Source: an uncultured Eubacteriales bacterium
GTDB lineage: Bacteria; Bacillota; Clostridia; Peptostreptococcales; Anaerovoracaceae
NCBI GenBank assembly: GCA_900315485.1
Contig: OMZI01000001.1
Coordinates: forward strand, 62,001-126,000
DNA: 64,000 bases
Direction: 5' to 3'
A program made the translations under genes and the position numbers. The notes under the pieces are model-generated. The model was not told where the DNA came from and made no database searches. It was given only the letters and a program-made list of their open reading frames with translations. Below, one piece after another: positions 52,818-63,208 of this stretch. Position 1 is the first letter of the stretch. Every line of letters starts with the position of its first letter.

Positions 52818-53527
52818 TCAAGGTCGCAGTTGAAGTATACCTTCTGCACATCATCATTGTCTTCAAGAGATGTGATCAGCTTGGTGAGAGACTTGATCGC
52901 GCTTTCGTCAGTAACGTTAGCTTCCATTGAAGGGATCTGCTCAACTTCTGCTTCTACGATCTCATAGCCTGCATCCTTTACAGCCTGATGAACATCATTG
53001 AATGCAGAAGGGTCAGTTCTGATCTCAAAGTTGTCCTCGTTGACGATCATGTCATCCGCACCGGCTTCGAGTGCGACTTCCATTACCTCATCCTCGTCGA
53101 GATCTTCGGAATCAACGATGATAACACCTGCACGTGAGAACATGTAGGAAACACATCCCGGTGTACCGAGGTTTCCGCCGTTCTTATCGAATACGGATCT
53201 TACGAAAGATGCAGTTCTGTTCTTGTTGTCTGTAAGTGCTTCAACGATAACAGCTACTCCGGATGGACCGTAACCCTCGAACTGAAGCTCTTCGTATGAT
53301 TCACCGCTGAGTTCGCCTGTACCCTTCTTGATAGCTCTGTTGATATTGTCGTTAGGCATTCCTATTGCCTTGGCCTTATCGATAGCTACTCTGAGTGAAG
53401 GATTGAACTCAGGATCTCCGCCAGCCTTAGCTGCTACGATGATCTGTCTTGAATACTTGGTGAACATTGCAGAACGCTTGGAGTCCTGCGCTGATTTTCT
53501 GTTAGCAATTGTGCCATGTCTGCCCAA
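52808..53527 (-). CDS. yebC: YebC/PmpR-family protein (TACO1 type)
   Basis: 239 residues from a TTG at 53527, with GGAGGTG six bases upstream; this gives MGRHGTIANRKSAQDSKRSA, the usual start. The GTG at 53536 would put the ribosome site on the start itself. Later signatures: FTKYSRQIIVAAKAGGDPEF, GMPNDNINRAIKKG, YEGYGPSGVAVIVEALTDNK-like text and KNGGNLGTPGCVSYMF. Family members act as DNA-binding regulators, and recent work on some links them to relief of ribosome stalling at prolines. It follows the large activator by 48 bp. Confidence 0.93.
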   Translation of the reverse strand: MGRHGTIANRKSAQDSKRSAMFTKYSRQIIVAAKAGGDPEFNPSLRVAIDKAKAIGMPNDNINRAIKKGTGELSGESYEELQFEGYGPSGVAVIVEALTDNKNRTASFVRSVFDKNGGNLGTPGCVSYMFSRAGVIIVDSEDLDEDEVMEVALEAGADDMIVNEDNFEIRTDPSAFNDVHQAVKDAGYEIVEAEVEQIPSMEANVTDESAIKSLTKLITSLEDNDDVQKVYFNCDLDLE

Positions 53528-53575
53528 TGGAGACACCTCCTTTTATCTCTGATCTGTTTTTTCGCTTAAAGTATA

Positions 53576-56500
53576 CTACTTGGACTGCTCTTCTTCAAGG
53601 TTCTTGAAGGCTGTGGACATCATCAGCTTGATACGGTTGAGCTGATTTACGTTTGATGCTCCCGGATCATAATCGATAGCTACGATGTTGGCCTTGTCGT
53701 CATACTGCCTCAGAGCTTTGAGCATTCCTTTTCCTGCAACGTGGTTAGGAAGACATGCAAACGGCTGCAGGCACAGGATGTTCTTGACTCCTGCATCGAT
53801 AAGATCGACCATCTCGCCTGTGAGAAGCCAGCCTTCACCGCACTGGTTTCCGACAGAGATAAATCTTTCAGCATTAGCTGCAGTGTCTTCTATCCTTGCG
53901 TCAGGTGTGAATCTCTTGCTTTTCTCACAAGCCTTTCTTGCATACTTTCTGTATGATTCAATGAAGGATATGAGAGCCTTATTTATCGCCTTGTCCTTCC
54001 ATGAACCTGAAAGATTGTTGTAGTTGTATATCTTATTGATGAAGCCGTATTCGAAGAAGTCGATGAATGAAGGCACGACTGCTTCTCCGCCTTCCTCCTC
54101 GATCGTTTCAACGAGATTGTTGTTGGCGTTCGGGTGATATTTTACCAGGATCTCACCGACGATACCGACCCTTGGCTTCACCATGTCCTCATGGATCGGA
54201 ATACTGTCGAAATCTCTTATGATCGCTTCGAGGTTCTTTCTGAATATCTTTTTGTCGAGATCCATACAGTTCTCGACGATCTTTCCGAACCATGAATCCA
54301 TGACGGACTGTGCGCTTCCCTTATCTATCTCGTAAGGTCTGATCCTGTACAGGCATTTCATCATGATATCCCCGTACAGTGCACCGTATACAAGTGAAAG
54401 TGCAAGTCTCGGAGTGATAGAGAATCCCGGATTTCTTTCGAGTCCTACCATGTTGAATGAGATAACAGGGATCTGTTCCATGCCGAGATCCTTAAGAGCC
54501 TTTCTCAGAAGAGCTACATAGTTGCTCGCCCTGCATCCGCCCCCTGTCTGCGACATGAATACGCCTGTCTTTTTCAGATCGTATTCACCGGACTTAAGAG
54601 CATAGATGATCTGACCGAGCGTGACTATTGTCGGATAGCACGCGTCGTTATTGACATATCTGAGGCCTTCCTCTTCTGATTCCTTGGTAACGGCAGGAAG
54701 CAGAACTGCATTGTAACCTGCTGCACGCATGACCGGCTCAAAATACTGGAAATGTATCGGCGACATCTGAGGAACAAGCAGAGTGTATCCGTCATCACGC
54801 ATCTCTCTTGTGAAGAGCTTGCGCTTGTATGGCTTGTTGACCTTGCGTGATGTCGTTCCGAGCTTATCTCTTTCCTCGAGAGCTGCCTTGAGTGATCTTA
54901 TACGGATCCTTGCAGCGCCAAGGTTGGCACCTTCATCTATCTTGAGGACTGTGTAAAGCTTGTTGTTCTGAGTGAGAAGCTCGTCAACTTCATCAGTAGT
55001 AACGGCATCAAGTCCGCATCCGAATGAATTGAGCTGAATGATCTCGAGGTCGTCTCTCTGTCCTGCATATATTGCAGCCTTGTACAGTCTCGAATGATAT
55101 ACCCACTGATCAAGGATACGGAGAGGTCTCTCAGCCTTGACCTTCCAGCTTACGGAATCCTCCGAAAGAACAACCATATCCTGCTGGATAACGAGTTCAT
55201 CTATTCCGTGGTTGATCTCAGGATCTATATGATAAGGACGTCCTGAAAGAATGATGCCCTTCTTTTTGTGCTCCTTCATGTAGTGAAGAGCTCTTTCACC
55301 GGCATCAGCAACGGCTTTCTTGTACGCTCTCTGTGCGTTCCTTCCGGCCATCAGGGCGTGGAATATCTCAAGAGTATCCGTTCCGATCCCGTAGAGTGAA
55401 TACTCTCTCTTATCCTCACCGAGATGATAGCTTTCAACGATATTCTCGGTGCTGCTGAGGTCGACCTGTCTGGAACCTGAGAAGAACTTGGTCATCTCTT
55501 CAACGAATCTGTCATCGTTATCATACGGAACGAACGGATGATAGAATTCAACATCATTGTCGTAGAAGAAATCCGCCATATTCTTGTCGATCACTTCCGG
55601 ATATGTCGCGACGACCGGGCAGTTGTAGTGATTAGGCGCCTTGGAATCCTCGACCATCTCATAGTTGATCGAAGGATAGAAGATACGCTTTATATCATGC
55701 TCAACAAGCCATTTGATGTGACCGTGTACAAGCTTGGCAGGATAGCACGCTGTATCTGAGGATATCGTGTCCATTCCGCTGGCATATATGTCTTTGCTGC
55801 TTGCCGGGCTGATGACAACTCTGAAGCCGAGCTTGGAGAAGAATGCATGCCAGAACGGATAGTTCTCATACATATTGAGTACTCTCGGAATACCGATGGT
55901 GCCTCTCTTGGCCTCATCTTCTCCGAGCACAGGACGGTCGAACAGAAGCCTGTTCTTGATCTTGTAGAGATTAGGAAGATCAGACTTTTCCGTTACGTGA
56001 CCTGCTCCTCTTTCACATCTGTTTCCGGTGATATATCTGCTGCCGTCAGAGAACTTTGAAATAGTCAGAAGGCAGTTGTTTCCGCATCTTCCGCATCTTG
56101 CGTTTGATGTTGTGACACTGAAGCTGTCTACGAGCTCAAGCGGTAGAACTTCAGATCTTTCGCCTTCCTTATAGTCATCACAGGCAACTATAGCGGCTCC
56201 GAATGCACCCATAAGTCCGGAGATCTCCGGTCTTATGACATTCTTGCCGAGTATTATCTCAAGGCTTCTGAGAACGGCTTCATTGAGGAATGTTCCTCCC
56301 TGTACAACGACATTAGGGCCGGTCTCTTCGGTGTTCCTGAGCTTGATTACTTTGTATAAAGCATTCTTGATTACAGAATAAGAGAGTCCTGCCGAGATAT
56401 CAGCAACAGTTGCACCCTCCTTCTGTGCCTGTTTTACCTTGGAGTTCATGAAAACGGTACATCTTGTTCCCAGGTCTACAGGTTTTGTGGACTTCAGAGC

Positions 56501-57904
56501 TTCGTGAGCAAATTCAGGAACGGTCATGCTTACAGACTTTGCATATGTCTCGATGAATGAACCGCATCCTGAGGAGCATGCTTCGTTCAGCATGATGCTG
56601 CTGATAGCCCCGTCCTTGATCTTCATGCACTTCATGTCCTGTCCGCCTATGTCCAGGATGAAGCTTACTTCAGGCAGGAACTGGCGCGCTGCCTTATAGT
56701 GCGCCATCGTCTCTATCTCGCCGCCGTCGATCTTGAATGCTGCCTTGACCAGACCTTCTCCGTAGCCGGTCACGACTGATCTGCCGATATATGCATCTTC
56801 AGGGAGTTTTGCATAAACTTCCTTCAGAACGTTCCTTACAACGTGAAGAGGATCTCCCTCGTTGTTCTGATAGTGCTCATATATCAGCTTTTTGTCTGAG
56901 CTGATAACTGCAGCTTTGGTCGTGGTCGATCCTGCGTCTATTCCCAGGAATACCGGTCCGCTTACAGAAGTGATGTCCCCTCTTTCTATCCTGGCGGATG
57001 CATGTCTTGCCCTGAATTCTTCAAGATCCTGTTCAGACTCAAAGAGAGGCTGAAGATACTTGGTATCTGAAACATCTTCAGGGTCGGCGTTCCTGAGCTT
57101 GTCTAGGAGTGAAGAAAGCTTCACAACAGGCTCATTGTCCGCAAGCATAGCTGCTCCGAGAGCTACGAAGAACTTTGCGTTGTCAGGGAAAATGATATTT
57201 TCCGGCTTGAGGTCAAGTGTTTCGATGAACCTCTTCCTGAGTTCTGACAGATACTCAAGAGGTCCGCCGAGGAATGCAACGTTGCCCTTTATCGGATGAC
57301 CGCAGGCAAGGCCGGAGATCATCTGATTGACTACTGCCTGGAAGATGGAAGCGGCAATGTCAGCTGTCTTCGCACCGTCATTTATAAGAGGCTGTATGTC
57401 TGTCTTGGCAAATACTCCGCATCTGGATGCAATAGGATATATGATCGAATAATCTTTTGCAGCCTCATTCAGACCGCCTGCATCGGTGTTGAGAAGCACT
57501 GCCATCTGATCAATAAAAGCGCCTGTGCCTCCGGCACAGGTACCGTTCATACGCTGCTCAACAGAATTGCCGTAGAATGTTATCTTAGCATCCTCTCCAC
57601 CGAGCTCTATCGCAACATCAGTCTGCGGTATGATCTTCTCAACGGCATTGCTGCACGCGATAACTTCCTGTTCAAACTTGATCCCAAAAAGGTCAGCAAG
57701 AGACAGTCCGCCCGAACCTGTTATGACAGCCTTGAGGTCCAGATCCCCCTTTTCATCCTTAAGCTGTTCGAGAAGCTCACCTGCCTTCTCGAAAACACTG
57801 GACATATGTCTCTCATATTTAGAATATACAATGTTTTCCTTCTCATCCAAAAGGACGAGTTTGACTGTAGTTGAACCTACATCAATCCCGAGTCTAAGTT
57901 CCAT
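53576..57904 (-). CDS. Giant acyl-CoA dehydratase activase / HgdC-BcrA-type ATPase with reductase-like domains
   Basis: 1442 residues. Two BcrA/BadF/HgdC ATPase domains lie in tandem: LGIDVGSTTVKLVLLDEK (5-22) and LGIDAGSTTTKAAVIS (320-335). Each has a Cys pair that in HgdC holds a [4Fe-4S] cluster: GTCAGGTGAF/SRCGVFAKTD (C123, C162), then ACSSGCGSF/GTRCTVFMNSK. A Cys motif (ARCGRCGNNCLLT, near 605) and DUF2229/HgdB-like regions with many conserved Cys (DTACYPAKLVHGH, NSFGCGLDAV, NDACYPTIVTLGQ) follow. Known relatives use ATP to inject an electron into 2-hydroxyacyl-CoA dehydratases or benzoyl-CoA reductases. The substrate of this stand-alone fused form is unknown. Confidence 0.9.
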   Translation of the reverse strand: MELRLGIDVGSTTVKLVLLDEKENIVYSKYERHMSSVFEKAGELLEQLKDEKGDLDLKAVITGSGGLSLADLFGIKFEQEVIACSNAVEKIIPQTDVAIELGGEDAKITFYGNSVEQRMNGTCAGGTGAFIDQMAVLLNTDAGGLNEAAKDYSIIYPIASRCGVFAKTDIQPLINDGAKTADIAASIFQAVVNQMISGLACGHPIKGNVAFLGGPLEYLSELRKRFIETLDLKPENIIFPDNAKFFVALGAAMLADNEPVVKLSSLLDKLRNADPEDVSDTKYLQPLFESEQDLEEFRARHASARIERGDITSVSGPVFLGIDAGSTTTKAAVISSDKKLIYEHYQNNEGDPLHVVRNVLKEVYAKLPEDAYIGRSVVTGYGEGLVKAAFKIDGGEIETMAHYKAARQFLPEVSFILDIGGQDMKCMKIKDGAISSIMLNEACSSGCGSFIETYAKSVSMTVPEFAHEALKSTKPVDLGTRCTVFMNSKVKQAQKEGATVADISAGLSYSVIKNALYKVIKLRNTEETGPNVVVQGGTFLNEAVLRSLEIILGKNVIRPEISGLMGAFGAAIVACDDYKEGERSEVLPLELVDSFSVTTSNARCGRCGNNCLLTISKFSDGSRYITGNRCERGAGHVTEKSDLPNLYKIKNRLLFDRPVLGEDEAKRGTIGIPRVLNMYENYPFWHAFFSKLGFRVVISPASSKDIYASGMDTISSDTACYPAKLVHGHIKWLVEHDIKRIFYPSINYEMVEDSKAPNHYNCPVVATYPEVIDKNMADFFYDNDVEFYHPFVPYDNDDRFVEEMTKFFSGSRQVDLSSTENIVESYHLGEDKREYSLYGIGTDTLEIFHALMAGRNAQRAYKKAVADAGERALHYMKEHKKKGIILSGRPYHIDPEINHGIDELVIQQDMVVLSEDSVSWKVKAERPLRILDQWVYHSRLYKAAIYAGQRDDLEIIQLNSFGCGLDAVTTDEVDELLTQNNKLYTVLKIDEGANLGAARIRIRSLKAALEERDKLGTTSRKVNKPYKRKLFTREMRDDGYTLLVPQMSPIHFQYFEPVMRAAGYNAVLLPAVTKESEEEGLRYVNNDACYPTIVTLGQIIYALKSGEYDLKKTGVFMSQTGGGCRASNYVALLRKALKDLGMEQIPVISFNMVGLERNPGFSITPRLALSLVYGALYGDIMMKCLYRIRPYEIDKGSAQSVMDSWFGKIVENCMDLDKKIFRKNLEAIIRDFDSIPIHEDMVKPRVGIVGEILVKYHPNANNNLVETIEEEGGEAVVPSFIDFFEYGFINKIYNYNNLSGSWKDKAINKALISFIESYRKYARKACEKSKRFTPDARIEDTAANAERFISVGNQCGEGWLLTGEMVDLIDAGVKNILCLQPFACLPNHVAGKGMLKALRQYDDKANIVAIDYDPGASNVNQLNRIKLMMSTAFKNLEEEQSK

Positions 57905-57956
57905 GTTATATCCCTTTTATATATAAAACCTCAGATGAAAATCTGTATTAAAGCTT

Positions 57957-58305
57957 CAATGGGCAGACCGTAAGCCGGGTTCTGTATTAGACGATCATCC
58001 ATCTAGTACTGCAATTGCTTGCAGCATCAAGCGACTTACCTGCGGGCGGGTACGGGCCGCACCCATTAGCGCCCTGCTCAGTCTTGCTCCGGATGGGGTT
58101 TACACGGCTGCTGTGTCTCCACAGCACCGGTGAGCTCTTACCTCACCATTTCAACCTTGCCACGGCATTACCCGTTTCGGCGGAATGTTTCTGTTGCACT
58201 TTCCCTACAGTTACCTGCGGCGGACGTTATCCGTCATCCCTGCCCTGCGGAGCCCGGACTTTCCTCATGCGCTTTGCGCACGCGACCGTCTGGTCTACCC
58301 ATTGA
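57957..58305 (-). ncRNA. rnpB: RNase P RNA, class A
   Basis: About 349 bases. The ends pair as helix P1 (CAATGGGTAGACC with GGTCTGCCCATTG). Inside are the universal core blocks GAGGAAAGTCCGGGCT, GGGAAAGTGCAACAGA, GGTGAGGTAAGAGCTCACC, GCAAGACTGAGCAGGG and the closing ACAGAACCCGGCTTAC that makes P4. The layout is ancestral (class A) rather than Bacillus class B. It is the catalytic RNA that matures tRNA 5' ends. Confidence 0.97.
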
Positions 58306-58320
58306 TCAATTGCCTTGTTA

Positions 58321-58348
58321 ATTATATTCGGACTTGATCTTTTTTCAA
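58321..58348 (-). promoter_or_regulatory. Promoter of rnpB
   Basis: On the minus strand TTGAAA (58343-58348), a 16-bp spacer and TATAAT (58321-58326) lie about 16 bases before the start of helix P1. Confidence 0.75.
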
Positions 58349-58376
58349 TAATTTTGAATGTAAATATATGGTTTAG

Positions 58377-59423
58377 TTACTTTTCTGCCTTGAGCTCTCT
58401 GAAGAAATTTATGATTATCAGGAGTATGAAAAGTATTCCTATATAGCCCTGTGCCGGATACAGGAATTCAACGAGCTGCTTGAAACCTGTAAGACCGAGA
58501 AGAAAACCTGCTGCAGCACCTGAGACGATTATGTATTTCTTTATCCTGCCGTCTCTGATCCTGGTGCTGAAACCGTAGTATGTACTTGCTCCCGTTGAGT
58601 ATACGGCGCCGTAGAGGACTACCGCATATATCATATTGAGCAGCGGAGATATCCTTGCAGAGAAACCGAGCATCGGAAGGTCAAGTGAAGATGAAAATGC
58701 CATATCAGTAAGCAAAGCTCTGAGAAGCAATATGGTGAGCACTCCCAGACAAAGTGTACCGAGAACTGCTCCCTTATATGCGTTGGCAGTGTCTTTCGCA
58801 TTTACTGCACAGCTGCCAGCCATTGTGATCATGCCGAGCGTATTGTAGGCCATGAATACCAGAGCAGATACAGGCCAGTTCGGGGACATTCTCCCCGGTC
58901 TGTAACCGCTGACAGCCCCGCTCTGCCCGAAGTCCATATGTATAGTGAGCAGTATGGTCACTATTCCGATGACAAAAAGAACAGGTACAAGAAGTCTGAA
59001 GACTTTTGACACTCTCTCAAAGTCACCGAGGACCGTAACTATGCAGAGCACAGCTATTACCAGTCCTCCGAAAACTTTGCTTATACCGAACTGCTGGTTA
59101 AGAAGCGAACCCCCTGCGGCTGTCATGGCGATGATCATGGTGTAATAAATGATGCCGAGTGTCCAGCCGATAACATTGTCGATATATCTGTTCTCAAACG
59201 GCGATATAAGCCGTCCGAGATCCGAAGTGTTCTTGCTCCTGGCGATATATGTAAGCATGCAGGCAAGAACAACGAAACAAACAGTACTGAATACTGCACC
59301 GAAGTAGCCCTTCTGACCGAATACTCCGAAAAATTGCCAGCATTCTCTTCCCGAAGCGAATCCCGCTCCCATTATCACGCCGATATATAGTGATGTGATT
59401 TCGATGTAACTGAGTTTTTTCAT
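58377..59423 (-). CDS. YkvI-family membrane protein (APC-superfamily transporter)
   Basis: 348 residues with about ten membrane segments. The first reads IEITSLYIGVIMGAGFASGRE, with the unwound GAGFASG loop typical of APC-fold transporters. Further segments: FSTVCFVVLACMLTYIAR, VIGWTLGIIYYTMIIAMTAA, AGGSLLNQQFG, VLFVIGIVTILLTIH and the closing GYIGILFILLIIINFF. The YkvI family has no proven substrate; amino acids or other small solutes are likely by fold. It lies 16 bp after trmK and could be the last gene of the dgt-dnaG-rpoD-trmK unit. Confidence 0.87.
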   Translation of the reverse strand: MKKLSYIEITSLYIGVIMGAGFASGRECWQFFGVFGQKGYFGAVFSTVCFVVLACMLTYIARSKNTSDLGRLISPFENRYIDNVIGWTLGIIYYTMIIAMTAAGGSLLNQQFGISKVFGGLVIAVLCIVTVLGDFERVSKVFRLLVPVLFVIGIVTILLTIHMDFGQSGAVSGYRPGRMSPNWPVSALVFMAYNTLGMITMAGSCAVNAKDTANAYKGAVLGTLCLGVLTILLLRALLTDMAFSSSLDLPMLGFSARISPLLNMIYAVVLYGAVYSTGASTYYGFSTRIRDGRIKKYIIVSGAAAGFLLGLTGFKQLVEFLYPAQGYIGILFILLIIINFFRELKAEK

Positions 59424-59439
59424 AATGCGGTGCGAGTTA

Positions 59440-60153
59440 TCATTCTCTTATAAGATCTATCAGATACTGTCTGTCGTTTTTAAGCTTTTCTGAAAGGCCT
59501 GTGACATCATCCCTGCTGTTTGAGAGATTGTCTATCTGTTCTGCAAGGCTGTCGATCTTCCAGGAAATACGTTTTTCAGCAAGCTCTCTGTCAGCATCAA
59601 CAATGGACGCAGGATATTTCCAGCGTATGTCATCTTCCGGATAAGGAGCAGTCCTTGAAACAGTATCCGATGGAACTGCTGTGATGATCTCACAGACGAA
59701 CTTTCCCTCCGGTGCAAGATGCTCGTCAGTAATATCCCATCCGTGGGTGTACAGATAGTATCTGAGATTTCCTGAATGCTTTCTCGGCTGAAGTATCAGC
59801 TTGCTGAACGATCTGCTCTTGGCAGGATCTGCATCCAGTATCTCTGCGATCGTAAGTCCTCCGAGTCCTCCGATGATAACATCATCCACTTCGCCCGGCT
59901 CGATCGTTTCAAGGCCGTCTCCTGTCCTGAAAGCGTTTTCCGGCACATCAATACCGCAGTCTCTGAATGTCTGTACTGCTTTGGACAGAGAACCCGCACT
60001 GATATCAGACATGATGACATAAGGGCTTACACCTTCTCTCATCAAAAGCATAGGGACGTATCCGTGATCCGTCCCTATGTCTGCGGCTGATTCGCCTTTA
60101 TTGACCTGCTGTGCTAATGCGTATATCCGCTTGCTTAATCTCATCTTACTCAA
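59440..60153 (-). CDS. trmK: tRNA (adenine-22-N1)-methyltransferase
   Basis: 237 residues. [20 protein letters not shown] leads to the SAM site [33 protein letters not shown] and [20 protein letters not shown] (TrmK signatures) follow, then a C-terminal coiled coil. It makes m1A22 in tRNA in Gram-positives. It overlaps the rpoD stop by 8 bases; rpoD-trmK is a conserved pair. Confidence 0.95.
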   Translation of the reverse strand: MSKMRLSKRIYALAQQVNKGESAADIGTDHGYVPMLLMREGVSPYVIMSDISAGSLSKAVQTFRDCGIDVPENAFRTGDGLETIEPGEVDDVIIGGLGGLTIAEILDADPAKSRSFSKLILQPRKHSGNLRYYLYTHGWDITDEHLAPEGKFVCEIITAVPSDTVSRTAPYPEDDIRWKYPASIVDADRELAEKRISWKIDSLAEQIDNLSNSRDDVTGLSEKLKNDRQYLIDLIRE

Positions 60154-61405
60154 GATAATCTCTGAGCTTCTTGCTTCTGCTAGGATGTCTGAGTTTACGG
60201 AGAGCCTTGGCCTCGATCTGACGGATACGTTCTCTTGTTACGTTGAACTCCTTGCCTACTTCTTCAAGTGTGCGCGGACGGCCGTCATCAAGACCGAATC
60301 TCAGGATGAGTACCTTCTTCTCTCTCTCTGAAAGAGTATCAAGAACTTCGCGCAGCTGCTTCTGGAGCATGGAATATGCTGCAGCATCTACCGGTGAAGG
60401 GATGTCCTCATCCGGAATGAAGTCACCGAGGTGGCTGTCTTCCTCTTCTCCGATAGGAGTTTCAAGTGAGACAGGATCCTGACTGATCTTCTTTATCTCT
60501 CTTACCTTATCAACTGAGATGCCCATCTCCTTGGCGATCTCTTCGCTGGTCGGTTCACGTCCGTACTCCTGAAGGAGCTGTCTGGAGATCCTGATCAGCT
60601 TGTTGATGGTCTCAACCATGTGTACAGGGATTCTGATCGTTCTTGCCTGGTCTGCAATGGATCTTGTGATAGCCTGTCTGATCCACCATGTAGCATATGT
60701 CGAGAACTTGTATCCTTTGGTATAGTCGAACTTTTCAACAGCCTTGATAAGACCGAGGTTTCCTTCCTGAATAAGATCAAGGAAAGACAGACCTCTGTTG
60801 AGGTATCTTCTTGCGATACTTACTACGAGTCTGAGGTTGCTCTCACAGAGTTTCTTCTTGGCTTCCTCATCGCCCTGTTCGATCCTTATAGCGAGTTCTC
60901 TCTCTTCTTCTGCTGATAGCAGAGGTACCTTACCAATCTCCTTGAAATACATTCTGACAGGGTCATCGGTAGGAATGTTCTTGGCAGAATCAGTTACTTC
61001 GATCTCTCCTGTTGCCTTGATGACAACGCCGCTCTTTTTCTCATCCTCCAGGTCTCTGGCGATGTCATCTTCATCATCAAGATCCATGTCGTCAAGGTCG
61101 AGAAGGTCATCATCGTCAAGATCTGCATCGTCTTCAAGCTCGTGTGAAGACGGTTCTCTTGTATCAACAAGGCTGATTCCCTTGCTTTCAACAAGATCAT
61201 ACACTTCCTCGAGAAGATCCTTGTCAGGATTGGAATCTGACAGCATGATATTGATCTCGCCATAGGTGATCTCGTTGCCGGTCTGCTTTGCAGCTTCGAT
61301 TATGGAATGAGCGAGTTCTTCAGCTTTGCTCATTTCATATGCGTTTTCTTCTTCTGCAACTGCATGATCATTCGCTTTTACCTTGTTTTTGTTGTTTTCA
61401 GGCAT
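60146..61405 (-). CDS. rpoD: Primary sigma factor RpoD (SigA)
   Basis: 419 residues from the ATG at 61405, six bases after GGAGG and overlapping the dnaG stop by 8; frames reading further upstream are inside dnaG. Region 1.1 and a very acidic stretch (about 88-120) come first. [17 protein letters not shown] is region 1.2. Region 2 has [20 protein letters not shown], region 3 [16 protein letters not shown], and region 4 ends [20 protein letters not shown]. It directs RNA polymerase to TTGACA/TATAAT promoters of the type seen across this window. Confidence 0.98.
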   Translation of the reverse strand: MPENNKNKVKANDHAVAEEENAYEMSKAEELAHSIIEAAKQTGNEITYGEINIMLSDSNPDKDLLEEVYDLVESKGISLVDTREPSSHELEDDADLDDDDLLDLDDMDLDDEDDIARDLEDEKKSGVVIKATGEIEVTDSAKNIPTDDPVRMYFKEIGKVPLLSAEEERELAIRIEQGDEEAKKKLCESNLRLVVSIARRYLNRGLSFLDLIQEGNLGLIKAVEKFDYTKGYKFSTYATWWIRQAITRSIADQARTIRIPVHMVETINKLIRISRQLLQEYGREPTSEEIAKEMGISVDKVREIKKISQDPVSLETPIGEEEDSHLGDFIPDEDIPSPVDAAAYSMLQKQLREVLDTLSEREKKVLILRFGLDDGRPRTLEEVGKEFNVTRERIRQIEAKALRKLRHPSRSKKLRDYLE

Positions 61406-63200
61406 TATTTTCCTCCATTGTCTGATTGATGTTGTCAATTAGTTTATCCAAACGGATCAGTCTGCCTGCTATTTCTTCAATTTCATCCTCTCTGCCTGTC
61501 TTTTCGGCTATAGAGAGCTCGTTCATAAGTTCAGACTTTTCCATTTTGTAATTATTGATAAGATAGCTGGCTCTTGTTTCCCTGTAGAATGCTTCATCGT
61601 CCGGTCCTATCTGGACTGATGCCGCATATCTTCTGAACAGAGCCTCTTCGTCAGGATCGAGAAACGCTGCGATACGTTCATGGTCTATCCGGTGCATCCC
61701 GTTCTCTGCGCCGTCCATAAGCGATGCTGCAGCACGGAGAACAGAAGAAGCAAGCTGCGAACGCATCTGTATCCCGTCCTCGGAATATCTCCTGATATAT
61801 CTGGTGTTTTCAAGCGCCAGCAAAGCAAAGGACATCTCTATGCGCTCATCTATGCTGGTGTCGTTCTGTCTTCTCCGTTCAGCACGGTCCGGATAACGCC
61901 TCTGCGTTACGGAGCGTGCCGCCGGGCGTCTGCCCTCGCTTTCAGTCCTGACTGTCATCATTATCGAATGCTCGGATATTCCGAATTCGTCGCTGAGCTT
62001 TCTGATGTACAGCTCCTGCTCGACGGGACCCAGAGATCTCAGAACAGGCACTATGCTCTCGATATATGCAAGAACGCCCATGTCGGTAGTGAGGTCAAAG
62101 CCGTCCCTTGCAAGCTTAAGTCTGAATTCAGCTGCCGGAACAGCGTCGTCGACCAGCCTCAGGAACTCTTCTTTCCCGTTCTTCTGTATGAACTCGTCAG
62201 GGTCCTTGCCGCCTGTTACGGTCAGGACTCTTGGCTTTCCGCCTGCCCCGTTTATTACGGATATTCCTCTCAACGCGGCATTGATACCGGCCGAGTCAGA
62301 GTCGTATGACAGAACTATATTCTTCGAGTAACGGCAGAGAAGTTTTGCCTGATTGTCTGTCAGTGCAGTGCCGAGAGATGCTGCAACATTGCGTACTCCG
62401 CTCTGATACAGCGATATGACGTCCATATAGCCTTCAACGATTATAGCTCTGCCGGCTGACGATATTTCGTTTCTGGTAAAGTTCAGACCGAAAAGGTTGT
62501 TCTTCTTGAGAAATATCTCGCTTTCAGGCGAATTGAGATATTTTGGCTTGACATCTCCTATCGCCCTTCCTCCGAAACCGATCACCTTGTCCTGAGTATT
62601 GATTATAGGAAATATGACTCTGTCGCGGAACTTGTCATACAGACCTCCTCGGCCCGAATTGGCAAGTCCGAGCTTTAGAAGCTCATCATCTGTCACACCT
62701 TCTGTCCTGAGATAGTCTGAAAGTGCGGTACCCGAAGCCGGTGCATATCCCAGTCCGAATTTGGTTATCGTATCATTCGAAAGGCCTCTTTTGCGCAGGT
62801 ATGCAAGACCTTTGTTTCCTCTGACCGACAGACAGTTGTAGAAGTATCTGGCAGCCTTTGCGTTTATTTCGTAATATCTGGAATAATCCTTCTTAGGAGC
62901 CGAATGCCTTTTCTCCGGCATCTTGATTCCGTATTCACCGCAGAGCTTTTCTACGGCCTCCATGAAAGGCAGCTTGTAGTATTCCTGAACAAACTTGATG
63001 ACATCACCCTTCTGGCCGCATCCGAAACAGTTGAATATCTGCTTCTCCTCGTTGACCATGAATGACGGAGTCTTCTCTGAATGAAAAGGACAGAGACCTT
63101 TGTAGTTCGCTCCTGCCTTTTTCAGATCGACTTCACGGCCGACAACATCAACGATATTGACCTGAAGCTTGAGTTCGTCAATGAAGTTGTCCCATGCCAT
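61398..63200 (-). CDS. dnaG: DNA primase
   Basis: 600 residues. The zinc ribbon is [13 protein letters not shown]...CFGCGQKGD (CxxH, CxxC). The catalytic core has [20 protein letters not shown] and [20 protein letters not shown], and the TOPRIM motif [16 protein letters not shown] with [10 protein letters not shown] helical C-terminal domain (about 450-600) is for the DnaB helicase. It sits between dgt and rpoD as in other Clostridia. Confidence 0.97.
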   Translation of the reverse strand: MAWDNFIDELKLQVNIVDVVGREVDLKKAGANYKGLCPFHSEKTPSFMVNEEKQIFNCFGCGQKGDVIKFVQEYYKLPFMEAVEKLCGEYGIKMPEKRHSAPKKDYSRYYEINAKAARYFYNCLSVRGNKGLAYLRKRGLSNDTITKFGLGYAPASGTALSDYLRTEGVTDDELLKLGLANSGRGGLYDKFRDRVIFPIINTQDKVIGFGGRAIGDVKPKYLNSPESEIFLKKNNLFGLNFTRNEISSAGRAIIVEGYMDVISLYQSGVRNVAASLGTALTDNQAKLLCRYSKNIVLSYDSDSAGINAALRGISVINGAGGKPRVLTVTGGKDPDEFIQKNGKEEFLRLVDDAVPAAEFRLKLARDGFDLTTDMGVLAYIESIVPVLRSLGPVEQELYIRKLSDEFGISEHSIMMTVRTESEGRRPAARSVTQRRYPDRAERRRQNDTSIDERIEMSFALLALENTRYIRRYSEDGIQMRSQLASSVLRAAASLMDGAENGMHRIDHERIAAFLDPDEEALFRRYAASVQIGPDDEAFYRETRASYLINNYKMEKSELMNELSIAEKTGREDEIEEIAGRLIRLDKLIDNINQTMEENNA

Positions 63201-63208
63201 AAGCCGTG

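Noticed and set aside
58015..58321. Open plus-strand frames of 63-96 codons
   Set aside because: They lie antisense to the RNase P RNA, whose conserved blocks and P1 helix are unmistakable.
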